Assembly (NCBI RefSeq): GCF_021134715.1
Contig: NC_060019.1
Location: 8,804,001 to 8,868,000, forward strand
Length of the DNA stretch: 64,000 nt
From: Daphnia pulex
Lineage: Eukaryota; Arthropoda; Branchiopoda; Diplostraca; Daphniidae
Direction of reading: 5' to 3'
The position numbers and the translations under genes are program-made. Below are positions 24,308-35,725 of the stretch, piece by piece (the stretch's first letter is position 1; every line of letters starts with the position of its first letter). Below the pieces are notes generated by a model. The model was not told the DNA's origin. It worked only from the letters and a program-made list of their open reading frames with translations, and made no database searches.

Positions 24308-26083
24308 ATGTGGTGGAGGATAGAAAAGAGAAAGTGTTGCAGCGGAATCTGGTAAATGAAATTTGCGTGTCGTCGTCAAAAGAGTGTGAAGTAGCCAAGA
24401 CGGGGCCGATATCCGGCTGGAAAGAAAAGGGGGGGAGGGGGAGTGTATCGACGACACTCCATAACCGTCATCGAAACACAGTTATTACATCATACACACC
24501 AGCGCGCACACACACACACGCTCACGATTGCAGAGGCTTGTAGCAAAGAAAAACACACAGACACTTGATATAGTTTACATCATCAAATTGTTTCGTTTCT
24601 TTTCTTCTTAGCCTTTTTCTTCAATTCATCCACTTACAGGTGACGACACCAAACCCTCCTCTTCCCTCTCTCTCTCTTTTTCTCCCTTAGAATTTGATCC
24701 TCTCGACTGGTTCCTTCTAAAGGCCAGGCTTTTCTGTTATTTTAAAAATCCGGCGAGATGGATATTCCTGGCGAGGAGGTGGCTATAAGCACATCGATGT
24801 TGAGCGGGAGCCAGTGCCGTCAGGATAAGTACAAACAAACACACAACACACACACACAAACAGGGCGATGAGGGATGGAGGGGGTAAATGGAGGAGGAAG
24901 AAAATGGGTGATTATTTAGGCGGACGGAATGGCGGTCGGAGATGATGAGATGATTGACACAAGTTTTGCACCTAACCACACAACATCTTGTTTTCCTTTT
25001 TTCTTTTTGTCCAGGCCAAAAAAAGACGACGGAGAGTCACACTTACACACGGCCACCACCAGACACGCACATTTCCTCCATCATCATCAGTTTCGTTTCG
25101 TTTTTAATTTTATCCATTTCTTCGTTTATGTGTTGGCTGCTAACAACATGTGAAGAGGAGGGAGAGTGGAGGAGGAGGGTTAAGGGCCGCACACATTTTT
25201 CCCTTTTTCTTCTTCATCCTTTCAAGTCTTTTTTATCACACGCGAGGCTCCGTGCAACAACAACAACTTGTCATAACAAATTGAAGAGATGCGGAGAAAG
25301 AGAGAGAGAGAGAGAGAAGAAGGAATACTTTTTGGGAGAGAATTTGAATGCCCCACACGCGAAACACAAAACACACACAAGTTCTCTTGATGTTTCTCTT
25401 TCTCTCTCCCTCTCTCTCGTTCAGGAGTTTTCCTTTTGGGAGAAGGGCGGAGCCGAATTTTAAATGGATGATGATGTGGGTGTGAATCGACAGGGGGCCG
25501 CCTGAATTTGGTCCCAATTGAAGAAGGAAGCGGAGGAAGAAAAAAAAAAAGCCGATCCGCAGCAACGAAAGAAGAAACACACACACACACACATATGAGA
25601 GCCGGACGAAATGCGAGCACTTGAGAAAACAGAAAAATCATCATCATTCTTTCATCTTCCTTCTCCTTTTGCGGCGTTTCCATTATTTGGTTTGACCTCA
25701 CGAGAACCGAAACTGGTCGCATGCACACACCATCCCGGTCACGGTTTAGGGGCCAAAGCACACGGCGCCGAGTGCAGACTAAAAAATCATTTTCATTCGA
25801 TGGATGTTGTTGGTGTTGCAAAGAGAGAGAGAGAGAGATAAAGAGAATAGTTAAGAGGTGAGGTGCACAGCAAGGTCCGCAGTGAGGCAAATCGGAAGAC
25901 GTCCTCCTTTTCCTTCTCTTCCATCCCTTCATTTCAAGGATCAAAACACTTTAAGCTTTTTGCGTTAGGTTTATGTACAGCCGAGAGCTTCTCACTGCTT
26001 CCTCACGTTACGTGCTGCTGCTGCTGCTTCTACTTCATCTTCTCCCTGTGGGCAATTTTCGCTGTTGGACAGGAGAACGTCGC

Positions 26084-26109
26084 GAGAGAGAGAGAGAGAG
26101 AGAGAGAGA
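26084..26109. repeat. (GA)n microsatellite
   Basis: Thirteen GA units, seen directly, about 120 bp beyond the gish stop codon. It is therefore probably within the gish 3' UTR (as CT repeats on the transcript). Confidence 0.9.
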
Positions 26110-26230
26110 ATGTGTGTCACATTTCATGAGGGAAAAGTGGTTGTAGTCGTGTGGTGGTCGTGGTAGGGGGGAAAACATAAGTGTTAAGCACGGAAGAGGG
26201 ATCGATTTCGTTTCCTCTTTTTGCCCCCAT

Positions 26231-26282
26231 CTACTTGGGTCGAGATGATTTCTTCTTCTTTCGCTTGAAGAAACAGCAACAT
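26231..26282 (-). CDS. gish: gish terminal exon: cysteine/polybasic membrane anchor
   Basis: Acceptor GAATTGCAG|A at 26282 completes the AAG codon split from the previous exon (donor ACCAA|GTATGA). The exon encodes [16 protein letters not shown] and a TAG ending at 26231. Three cysteines followed by Phe-Phe and a Lys/Arg run is the hallmark tail of CK1 gamma, palmitoylated for plasma-membrane attachment. The intron before it is 1.2 kb, far longer than most in this gene. Confidence 0.93.
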
Positions 26283-29200
26283 CTGCAATTCAAAAAGGCA
26301 AGACAAATGGTCGATTAGCAGATGGAGAGGATCAGATGCAGCAGCAACGAAAAGATGCACAACATCAAACGAAACCAGGTCCCCCCCCCCACCTCATCCC
26401 AAACACACACAAAGGCTCAATTCCAGCCTCCCCATAAAAAGAAGGAACTGAACGAAAGGAAACAAAAGAAGAAAATCCTTCATCCCCACGAGTCTGGTCC
26501 CATTTGTTCTCATTTAGCGTCTTCTCTAATTGACGTGTTACACTGGTGGTGGTGCACCCAGTTGCAAAAGATCTTCCATCGCTTTCGTTCTTGTTTGATC
26601 CAGGCCAAACCCCAGCTCCAACCAGGAGGAAAAAACGGAATGAAGAAGAAAAAAGGAGAGAGAAAGAAAGAAACCTTCTCTCTCTCTCTCTCCATCGAAA
26701 CGAGTCGATTACTTCCAGAGCCCCGGACAACCAGCGCATTGTTATCGTGTGCATCACATCCGACCTGTTTACCATTTCGTTCCATCGTTTATTTTTTCTT
26801 TCCTATTCCTCCTCGTCTTTCTCTTGATTCGCTCCTCCCCCATGTTCCTTGCCCAGCAACAAATCAAAAGGTTTGAAGAATATAGGAAAATAAAACCCAC
26901 CCACTCAATTGAGTTGAAAGAAAGAAACAAGTAACGTTCCCCGTGTTCCATGATCTCTTGTCAGTTGAGCCCATCAAAAAAAGTCAAAAAGTGTTGCATC
27001 TAGCAACCGGCACGCAGACGAGCGCAAGTGCCACACCAAGGACAAGTCCTTAGACACGGACCCCGTCTTTTCTCCCGAGGAAGCCCCTTCATCTTGTTGG
27101 CATTCAGACGTCACAAGTTTCGTCTTCTTCTTGACGTTCTTTTCTGACGGGATTCGTCAGACAAGAAAGACACTAACAGACAAAGGAAGAAGCCAACAGT
27201 GACAACCAACAGCATACATGTATCCTCATCTGTCCCCCCTCTTTATTCTTCTTCCAGGCCCCCCTTACAATCTGACAATCTCTTTGGAAAATAAGACCCA
27301 GAGCCCACAGAGTTTGTTTGCCTCACGGACGCCCCACGAGACTAGCACCAACTCCCAACCCAAACCCAATTGAAAAGATCAAGAGATAAAAATATATATA
27401 TAGGAAAAAGGATAAAAATAAAAGAAAAAAGGAAACAATATTTGCGTCAGTTCATACTTGGTCTCTTCAGCCATTTCGATTTCAGGTTGCGCCGTGATGG
27501 GGGTGTGTGAGTGGCCGGCTGGATCATCGCCGCCCAAATCTCCGTTGGTAGATGAGACCACCTGGACGGAACCGTGCCGATCGGCCGGAGTCAACGTCCC
27601 TCCTAGTAGGTTTCCTCCAGGTCCACCGGAAGTACCTGCCGAAGCAGCTGACGCCTTCACACCTTCAGCCCAACCCGTTTTAGCTGCACCAGTCGGCTGC
27701 TGAAAAGAAACCAAACAAAATCCAAAGCAAAAAACAAACAAACAAAAAGAGGAATTAAGAAAAGAACGAGATAAAACAAAATACTAATAAGGAAGCACGA
27801 AACAGAAGGGGATAATAAATAGTCTAAGGTCGCAATTACGCCAAACCGTAATTCAATTGTGTGTGTCTGCGAGTGCAATGAACAAACAAGCCAAATAAAC
27901 CTATAACACGATATCTAAACGGAGAAGAGAGGAGAAAGTAGTTGTCGCTGCGATTGCAAAAAATTACACAAGCGAATAATCCAACGAGAAAGGAAAGGGA
28001 GGGAACAGGAAGGGATGCGAATCCCAATACAAATCACTGTTGTTCCACGTTTTTGTCGATTCCTTCTTCTTCGTATGTCTTTCAGGTTAATAGGGTTTTA
28101 TTATGCACGAAGTTTTTGGGGACAACGACACCTTAGAAATGGCTATCTGGCTGATACACCAAGTAGAGCAAGGTTTAGAGAAAATCACCGGTAGGACTTC
28201 TGTTGGTCAAGGGACAGAGGGGATTCAGGACCAGTTTGATCAAGTCAGAATCAAAAAGCTTGGAGATTGTATAACACTAGCCCACTAGCAACCGGGTTGA
28301 AAATCGGAATAAAAGGCGTTTTTTTTTTTTTTCTTCTACTGCCACACTCAAGGATGAAAAGCTGACCTGAACAACGAGGAAGATATCATCGACATCATCC
28401 TCTTCCTCATCTTCTTCGCCATCGAAAATGTCCTGTTTAAGTGCGTTAGGTACAGGCGCAATAGGGAAAAGATAGAGTCAGAGAGAGAGAGAAACTATAA
28501 GATATTTAAAAACTACAAGACAATCCCATACATAAACAACAAGGCACAGATAGAATACTCGATGAGGTTGTGGTAGTCAAAAAATGTGAAAGTAAGAAAA
28601 GTACTACATGATCCCCCACCCCACCTGGCTCAATCCTCTCGAAAAAATACATTTTAAATACGAAAAAAACTAGTGGGAAACCGGAGTTGGAGAAAAGATG
28701 GAGTTGTTGGTTGGTAAGAGGCACACGGCAAACATGAGTGTAACTATGTGTGACCGTTAATAAAACAACCCTAAAACTCGACTAGTAAGTCGTATTTTCC
28801 GCATGAATCCTCTCGACTAAAACCAACTGCGCTGCTGCTGCTTCGGCTCATGTGGTCGGTCGACCCTGCGCTCTTTCATTCTCTCGCACGGGTAAGCTCC
28901 CACAATTAACCGGTTGCCTAGGTTCATTCCTTTGTCATTTGCTCTTAGCCCACTACCTTAGATTAGTAGCAAACACATTTCAAGTACAAGTTAACCAAAC
29001 AAAAACCATCCCAAAAATAGAGACTCGGCAACGCCTTACCCGGTTTGTGGCTGGATGTCGTTCCCTGTTGGGTGATATAATCACCTCCTGGTTAGTTGAC
29101 ACGGATCCCACCGGAGTTGACTGTAAACACACAAAAAAGAGAAAACAACCCGTAGGAATTAGTATGATGAATAATAATAGTCGACAACAAAGAATCGATG

Positions 29201-31922
29201 ATTCTGAACACTGGCGCTGCTACGTGGGCGCAGGTAGGCACGACATTTTTCTTTTATGAAAAGCAAATTGATGTTTTAAAAGCAGTATACGAGAGAAAGT
29301 AAGCTACAGGATGATGAGCAGACTAGTGCGAAAGAATGGCACGTCAGCAAACCTTTCCCGTGTGAGTACCATCAGACGGTGGTGCATTACGAAGGGCTCG
29401 CAATTGAGTCAGATTGGCTGGCTGTTGGATACCACCCCAGATGAATGGCGAAGCATGACAAGTTTTCATTAATATCATTCATGAATAACAGAACGTGACG
29501 TGGCGATTGAAGAGACAACAACAAAATACGGGAAAATGAACCAGACATCGTGCTTCGAATATAAATTCCCTTTTCACAATCAGTCGAAAACCAACACGAA
29601 CACAACAAGCTATCGCATCTTTCCTCCATGTGTAACTTAACTAAACGAGAATACTCTCACAGCCCAAAACATAAAACCAATGGAATGGTTGTTTCAAGTG
29701 ATTGATTTATTACCATGGTTTTGCCGGTCCAGTCAAACTCGTTATCGTCGATATAACCCATCCGGTCAAAGAGATCGCGGAACAGTTTACGAAGGTAATT
29801 GTAATCTGGTCGCTCGAAGAAGTCTAGCCTCCGGACATACCGTAAGTAGGTAGCAAATTCCTCTGTAAATGTGTGAGAAGAATTGATGAGAAAACGATTT
29901 AGATTCTCTTCAGACGGTTTTTTCCGTCTTCCATAATTCAGGACATCGATTGTTAGCCAGAGGGCAAGACAACACTTACCAGGGTAGCCTTCACACAGAG
30001 CCTCAATGGGAGTGGCCCTCTTTGTTTCGCCGATTTTCTGATAGCGCTCCTTCAGAGTGTCGGCTTTAAGGCCTTGCCATGGCAAACTACCACGCAAGAA
30101 ATACATAAACATGTGTCCCAAAGCTTCCAAATCGTCTCGTCTGCTTTGCTCTATAGTTGGCACAAAAAATAACGATTAGACAATCATGCTTTGGTGTCTC
30201 GAACGATTAATGCTATTGGCACAACTTGGCCTCGGCAAAAAAAGAAACAGGAATGTCGAACCTTTGCCAAGATGAGTGTTGATGCTCATGTACCGAGCTG
30301 TGCCCGTCAGACTTTTGTGTTCCCGGTAAGGGATGTGTTTATTGGTGACTGCATCAATATACTCTTTTGCCAGACCAAAATCTGTGTGGAAACGGAATAA
30401 GTTGTGGGTTAGTTCAATCACCGGAAAAAGAACTTATTGCGGTTGAATTTTACCGATGATGTGGATGACTTTGTCCTTTTTATTATGACTCCGGCCGATA
30501 AGGAAGTTTTCCGGTTTTACATCACGGTAGATTAGATCGTGCCTATGCACCATCTCTATTCTATCAATCTGTTTGAAACGAGATTCCAATTTCAGATCAA
30601 CGAATAACATAGAAGCACAAAAAATTAAAGATTCTTTACCAACTGCAAGGCAATCATAAGGACGTTTTTCAAAGAAAACCTCCGACCACACAAGTCGAAA
30701 AGGTCTTCCAGACTGGGACCCATGAGCTCCATGACCAGTGCACTGTACTTGCCACAAGGTCCAAAATAGTAGACTTCAGGTAAACCAGCTGAGGAATAAA
30801 AGTATTAAATGTTTTAGAAGAAACAGTCAAACAGTCTTAATTTTCTGTATTACTTGTGGTACTGCGACGCCCCATCATCCGGTAAAATCGATACTCCAGG
30901 TGAAGTTGGGGCGCCTTCGATTTAAGGGGCTCCAATTTGATGGCCACATGTTCATTGTTGTACAAATTCTTGCCTGTTAAAAAAAAGAGAATAAATCGGA
31001 ATCATTTCCCGATAACAAAAAGAACCCAATGCTTTATAGCTCAAGGGAAACTATTTTGGCACTTGGAATCAAATCGATAAAAACGCTATGAGGAAAGTTT
31101 AGGATAAGCCCTTTTCTTTTCTATAGATTCTTCAAATCGTGACGTGTTTGAAATGATAAACTTGGTTGGATATTGTTAAAAGAATTATCATTTAAACTTA
31201 ACTTAACTAAAGAAATGGATGGCGTACCGCAGACCAACTAACCAACCAAAAGGGAAACTGGATGAAGGACGCATACTAACCTAATCTCAATTCGCCAAAG
31301 TTACCGCAACCAATCTTTTTGCCAACCCTGAAATTGGGTCCCACCATTAACACTCCCGACGAAGAAGTCGATGCCGTAGAACTGCTACTCTGTCGAGTCC
31401 CAGCACCCCCACCTACTGCTGAGCTGGATGACTGCATTGTGCTGGGTCCAGCAAAGGCTGCGAAAGAAATTTTACATGAGACACATATTCAAACATGGAA
31501 TGTGTTAGGTAAATATTACTGGTGCTTGTATTGGCAGCTAAAGATGCAGCACTGATTGCTCCAGGTGTATTCCCAAGTCCTCCAGCAGAGAGTGCAGCTG
31601 TCGCAGTAAGAGCAGCACTACTACCACCAAGATATTGTTCTGAACCAGCAGGAGTTAGTCCTCTGCCAAGACTAAGGCTGGCAGAGGTAAGGGGTTCCAA
31701 CCGTAGGTTAATAATGGGCCCTTGGGCCCCTGAAGTTGCCGTGGTGGAGGCCAAACCTCCCCCACTCTTGACTCCTTTGCCACCAGCACCTCCAGAACCC
31801 AGTAATTGCGATTGGGATCCAAAATTGTTATCCTCTTCGTTGGTAAAGTCCTGGTCTGGTCGCAATTGCTGCCTTTCTGGGCAATCTGGGTGCCTGTCGC
31901 CCCACAGATCTCTCTTGCTCAT
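26231..31922 (-). CDS. gish: Casein kinase 1 gamma (gilgamesh orthologue)
   Basis: Thirteen minus-strand exons join in frame: 31922..31520, 31457..31281, 30973..30854, 30788..30640, 30568..30454, 30381..30262, 30150..29980, 29862..29714, 29421..29353, 29120..29040, 28432..28367, 27699..27458 and 26282..26231 (637 codons if all are used). The kinase domain shows the glycine loop IGCGNFGE (~residue 183), VAIK lysine (~206), [11 protein letters not shown] (~D299), DFG (~322) and the CK1 signature [14 protein letters not shown]. The tail ends [16 protein letters not shown], the palmitoylated/polybasic anchor typical of the gamma class. Family role: membrane-bound Ser/Thr kinase acting on LRP6/Arrow in Wnt signalling and in glial migration in flies. 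The ATG at 31922 ([12 protein letters not shown]) follows a 5' UTR acceptor at 31954. Exon 3 could instead end at 30863 (donor GTACCA), removing three residues. The ~170-residue N-terminus is Ser/Gly/Ala-rich. Confidence 0.96.
28367..29421 (-). other. gish: gish cluster of three small phase-0 exons (69, 81 and 66 nt)
   Basis: Between the end of the kinase domain (exon ending ...DWTGKTM) and the conserved tail exon (starting [10 protein letters not shown]) lie three exons. 29421..29353 encodes [20 protein letters not shown] plus TGK. 29120..29040 encodes [20 protein letters not shown] and more, and matches the usual post-kinase segment. 28432..28367 encodes the acidic [20 protein letters not shown] plus VQ. 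All begin and end on codon boundaries, so each can be included or skipped without changing frame. This fits alternative splicing of the regulatory tail, but no transcript evidence is available here. The donor of the 69-nt exon (GTTTGC) is weak, as expected of a regulated exon. Confidence 0.75.
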
Positions 31923-33524
31923 AGTGGGCCAAACATTTGAGAATTTCAATTGCCTGCAACAATACAAAGATAAATGTCAGTATTATATCACTTGAATCAC
32001 AACGGTAAGATGACATTTTAGTAGCACAACGTCAAAAATAGTTTTTGATGACACATAATCAACACTCACTCCTGGGCTTTTGACACAAGAGTTGTGTCTT
32101 GTGACACACATTGAAGACTGAAGACCAAGAGAGGGGAATTTTACAAATAATGGGAGATTAAAAGCCATGAAGCCCCACAACTTGTCAGCATTGCAGTTGT
32201 ACTGAAGGAGCACAACAGAACCTTGGGGGACCATAGCAAAGCCTCAACCCCAAAAGGTGGAGCACATGACAGGACTCCCTAAAAGCACACTAATTAAGTA
32301 CATAAAAATGAAAAATGCAGACAAACCAAAAGATAATCAACTCAATAACACACAGAGTTATTATTAGTGGGACAGAAAAAGTAAAGCCATCTCACGTCAC
32401 GGGTTTAATTGGCAGCGATTCCAGAGATTTTTTTGTTAATCACCAAACAACGAAGGGGAATCACTTGTTAAATTCGGCTTTTCAAGTCAATGGATCGAAA
32501 GATTTACTTTTAGACGCCAAGAGAAAATAGAAACACGTCACACGGCCTTTTGATCAACTCGTATCACAGTCGAATTGGACTAATCTGCTCAACAATAACT
32601 GTTCTTGGTCGTTATTTCTTTTCTTGCTTTTTCCCACCAAAGACACTGGGCATACTGTAGAAATGTCATGCGGACGAAATCTCACCCACAACGACAAGCC
32701 AAAATCAAGTTATAAAAAAAACCCTAGTAGACACCACTCATCTATCCTCTCCCAACATATTGAAACCGGCCCCGTTACCCCCGGGCGAAGGCGAATACCC
32801 CACACACACACACACACATAAAGCAGCAGCCCAGTAGGGAGAAAACCACCGACTATATTTCGAGTTTTTTGATCGGTACGACGACTGTTGGGAACGACGA
32901 TACTTTAACTTCCTATCAACGAAATCTTGTCAATAAAATAAATAACCTACTCTTAGTCGACGGTCAAGATGAAATCCGTCATAACTCTTAGATGTGCTCT
33001 GGTCTGATCTCTCCGCTCTCCGGCAAAAGTAATGTAAATGGCTGACTGCCTAGACGTTGCCAATTCGCCGAATAACGATGGAAGCCAGGTTAGCCAGATA
33101 AATAATAATACAAAAAAAAACCACTGTAGTTTTTTTTATTTCGTTTTTCTTTTTCAATTTTTTAATTTGAAATCCACACGACGAAATGTTTTTTTTTTAC
33201 TGTTGAGATATATATATGTGTAATTTTAAGAAAGTTCCTAACTAGCGCGCATGCATAAATTGAGAAAGAAATAGGACTTTGTCAATAGAGTCATAGAAAT
33301 TTGTTTTTCCTATAACTCTGAGTACAGCGTGTATTAAACACAATAACATTCATTACTTTTCAAATTATCGTATTTTTGGGTTTGTGTCACTGTTTGTGCA
33401 TTTAAAACGGTAACCGCGTACGTCGGGAATGGTAAGCGATTGAGTGATGAATCTAACTGTTTTTCTAAAATGAGATTTTTGGCTGACTAGAATTATATCA
33501 GTCTGAAGAAAGTCCGAGGCTTAC
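31923..33524. other. gish 5' leader/promoter interval and Gbeta5 3' UTR
   Basis: The gish first coding exon extends upstream to an acceptor (TTGCAG) at 31954, so at least one untranslated exon lies within about 32.0-33.2 kb, but I cannot fix its position. The Gbeta5 3' UTR starts at 33524. The first minus-strand AATAAA I see below it is at 33140..33135, next to a T-run, and is a reasonable but unproven poly(A) signal. Confidence 0.45.
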
Positions 33525-35145
33525 TCAAGCCCAAACCTGAATTTATTTGTAGTAAAACAATGCATCATTATTGAAAAGTTTAATTATTTATTTAAATGTA
33601 CAGTAATTAATACCCGTAGAGTGAAATCCCAGGAGCCTGTGCAGATTGCTGTGCCATCAGGAGAAACTTTCAAACAAGAGACCCTATTCTCATGCCCATA
33701 CAACATTGTGATCCTTGAACATTTAAGTGTGTCCCACACATTAACTGTGTAATCGTTGTAGCCGGCAAATAGAATTCGACCTGATAATTAGATAAAACAT
33801 CAATTTTAAATTATTCTTCAAGAGGTAAAATTCATTGGCACTTACCACTAACTGAAAAGTCAACCGCATTGACACCAAATATAATACTTTCCTTGGTGTA
33901 TACTGCAACTTCTCTATCTGCTCTTAAATCAAACAAGCGACACTAACAATTTAGAAACGGATGGTTAAAATGGTGGTTCTTAAATTGAAAAAGTAAAATT
34001 GCTCGTTACAGTGGCATCGTCTGAACCTGTAGCGATAGCTTCTCCACTTGGATAGAATTTGACACTATTAATATCCGCATCATGACCTTCGAATGCTTGC
34101 ACTTTCTGACCAGTCCTCATGTCCCATATTAATGCAGTTCGATCACAGCCCTTTAGATGGAAAACATTTCAATCTATCATAAAATTCAACAAATTTTGAA
34201 GCCAAATTACCCCAGAAACAAATGTATTTCCAGTTTCCGATGGAGCCAAATCAATTGACATTACATCCGCACTGTGCCCATGAAAGCTCTGCAAAAGCTG
34301 TCCAGACTCGACGTCCCAAAGAGCGCACGTCGAGTCTCCGCTACCGGTAAGAATCTAAAGTTTAACAAGTGCATCGTTAGTGAGCCACTCAAAAAAGTCC
34401 TAGAAGACAAATGTGATACTTGTTGATCTGAATTTGGAAATAAACAACAAGACATGTATGAAGTGTGGGTTCCAACAGTTTTGCGCTTGTTAATTGGATC
34501 GTCTTCCATGCTCAATGGATAGACAGTGACTTTGTTGTCCAGACCCCTGTAAATAAAAATCATTGAATAAATGCTCCATTTTTATTGAGAAAGAAGACAC
34601 TACTTACCCACAAGCTACCAGGTTTCCAGATGGTGCAAATGCACAAGTCATAACCCTAATATGAGGAAGCATGAGGTTATTATTATTAAGGTGTTTTGCT
34701 TGAAATGAAATACCAAGTGGTGGGCATAGTGCAAGCATGTTCCTTATTTGTGGTGAAAGCATCCCAGACGATGATTTTGCCATCCTAGAAATCTGTACTG
34801 TTAAAATAAATTCAGGGTTTCATCATACTGCATTTTACCTGGGAGGAAGACACAATGTGTCTTTTGTCGGAAGACCAGTCTGCACAAAGAACTTTAGCTT
34901 GGTGTCCTTTCAGCACTCGTCTAGGTTTTATGGATAGCTGAGCCATCCCTTCAAGACGCTGAGAAACTGTGGATACTGTTTGAAATTAGAAATAGTTAAA
35001 CAGAGCTTATATCGTTATTTTGTGTTTAATTATTCATACAAGCCACGTCGTTAAGTTTTAGTCTCTCTTCGTCCAATCTCCCCTTAAGGGTTTCCATTTC
35101 CTTGAGTAAACTGTCATAGTTTTCGCCGCTAACTTCGGTAGCCAT
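33525..35145 (-). CDS. Gbeta5: G-protein beta-5 subunit (WD40), with an apparent 1-nt insertion
   Basis: Ten minus-strand exons: 35145..35040, 34975..34839, 34785..34714, 34655..34608, 34546..34420, 34354..34211, 34150..34010, 33942..33846, 33780..33614 and a 12-nt coding terminal exon 33536..33525 (VWA-stop). The protein starts [20 protein letters not shown], an N-terminal coiled coil, followed by seven WD repeats. [39 protein letters not shown] and [12 protein letters not shown] all match beta-5 rather than beta-1-4. Family role: obligate partner of R7-type RGS proteins through their GGL domain, accelerating G-alpha GTP hydrolysis in neurons. Exon lengths total 1051 nt, one more than 350 codons. 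The extra base is in exon 3 (T-run 34740-34742 on the plus strand), where NKE and HACTMPTTW fall in different frames. This may be a sequence error or a real lesion. Confidence 0.95.
34740..34742 (-). other. Gbeta5: Apparent single-base insertion in Gbeta5 exon 3
   Basis: On the minus strand the bases read AAGGAAACATGC. The conserved protein needs AAG GAA CAT GCT, that is one A fewer. Residues before ([15 protein letters not shown]) and after (HACTMPTTW) both fit the family, and every other exon of the gene is in phase, so the shift is local. Confidence 0.8.
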
Positions 35146-35725
35146 TTTCACTCACCACAGTTCCGGAACAGATTTGCTCTTTTCCCGCTTCAAAATTTTA
35201 CAAGAACTCGTGATTCCTCGTGAAAAAGTACCAGAAAAGATTGGTGAAGTATTGATTGATCGAAACTAAACAACAATACAAGAGACAAACATGTAACCCC
35301 GCCCATTTGTTATCGCACAGGCGCACACACGTGTGTTAATAATCGACCCCGCCTATTCCAGAGTCAGTATAAATCTATTTTTAATAAAATATTTTAAAAT
35401 CAAATTTAATTCATTCAAAAATTTTCGTACATTTTCTTCAATTTAAATTCAATATTGTTATTTTTATCATGATAATTCAATGTTTTGAGGGCTACATTTT
35501 CCCCCACCCCATTCAGATCAGATATCAGCTGTTCTTCCTGAACCGCCATTATTGCGTCGACTGAAACTTTCGTTGGATTTCGAGTTTCCCTTTGACCGCA
35601 CGTTTCCATTCTCCCATCCCAGTATTCCCTTTCTCCCAGTATTCTTCGTTTACATTCACAGTGTCACAAGAGCGTTGAATAGCCATAACTTGTGATTCGA
35701 AAAAGTTGCATCTACATATTTCATC
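35146..35725. promoter_or_regulatory. Head-to-head promoter region between Gbeta5 and basigin
   Basis: The two start codons face away from each other across 580 bp, so any promoters and leaders must share this interval. It contains a perfect 12-bp palindrome, ACACACGTGTGT (35325-35336), centred on the E-box CACGTG, flanked by two GC-box-like motifs, CCCCGCCC (35297-35304) and CCCCGCCT (35347-35354). A TATAAAT is at 35368-35374, correctly oriented for the plus strand though about 350 bp before the basigin ATG. The motifs are seen directly; their use is inference. Part of the interval is also covered by a small minus-strand ORF. Confidence 0.6.
35415..35609 (-). CDS. Possible small protein or uORF upstream of Gbeta5
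   Basis: This 64-codon frame on the minus strand starts at an ATG with a good context (A at -3, G at +4) and ends TGA, in an AT-rich region where stops should be frequent. It reads METCGQRETRNPTKVSVDAI, then MAVQEEQLISDLNGVGENVA, and ends FKLKKMYENF. It is lysine/glutamate-rich with no signal peptide or membrane segment. I do not recognise the family. It lies 270 bp upstream of the Gbeta5 ATG in the same direction, so it is either an upstream ORF in a Gbeta5 leader, a separate tiny gene (an ATTAAA-type signal follows downstream), or chance. Confidence 0.3.
   Translation of the reverse strand: METCGQRETRNPTKVSVDAIMAVQEEQLISDLNGVGENVALKTLNYHDKNNNIEFKLKKMYENF

Larger units (their letters stand above)
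14502..26230. other. Gene-poor interval upstream of NaV2 exon 1 and downstream of gish
   Basis: No supported coding exon lies in this 11.7 kb. Because both neighbours are on the minus strand, it should contain the gish 3' UTR at its right end and the NaV2 promoter and any 5' UTR exons further left, but I cannot place a TSS or poly(A) site with confidence. It is full of simple repeats: (GGC)n near 17.5 kb, (GT)n near 24.3 kb, (GA)n near 25.3 and 26.1 kb, and many CAG/CTG runs. There is also a perfect 22-bp palindrome at 17209-17230. Confidence 0.6.
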
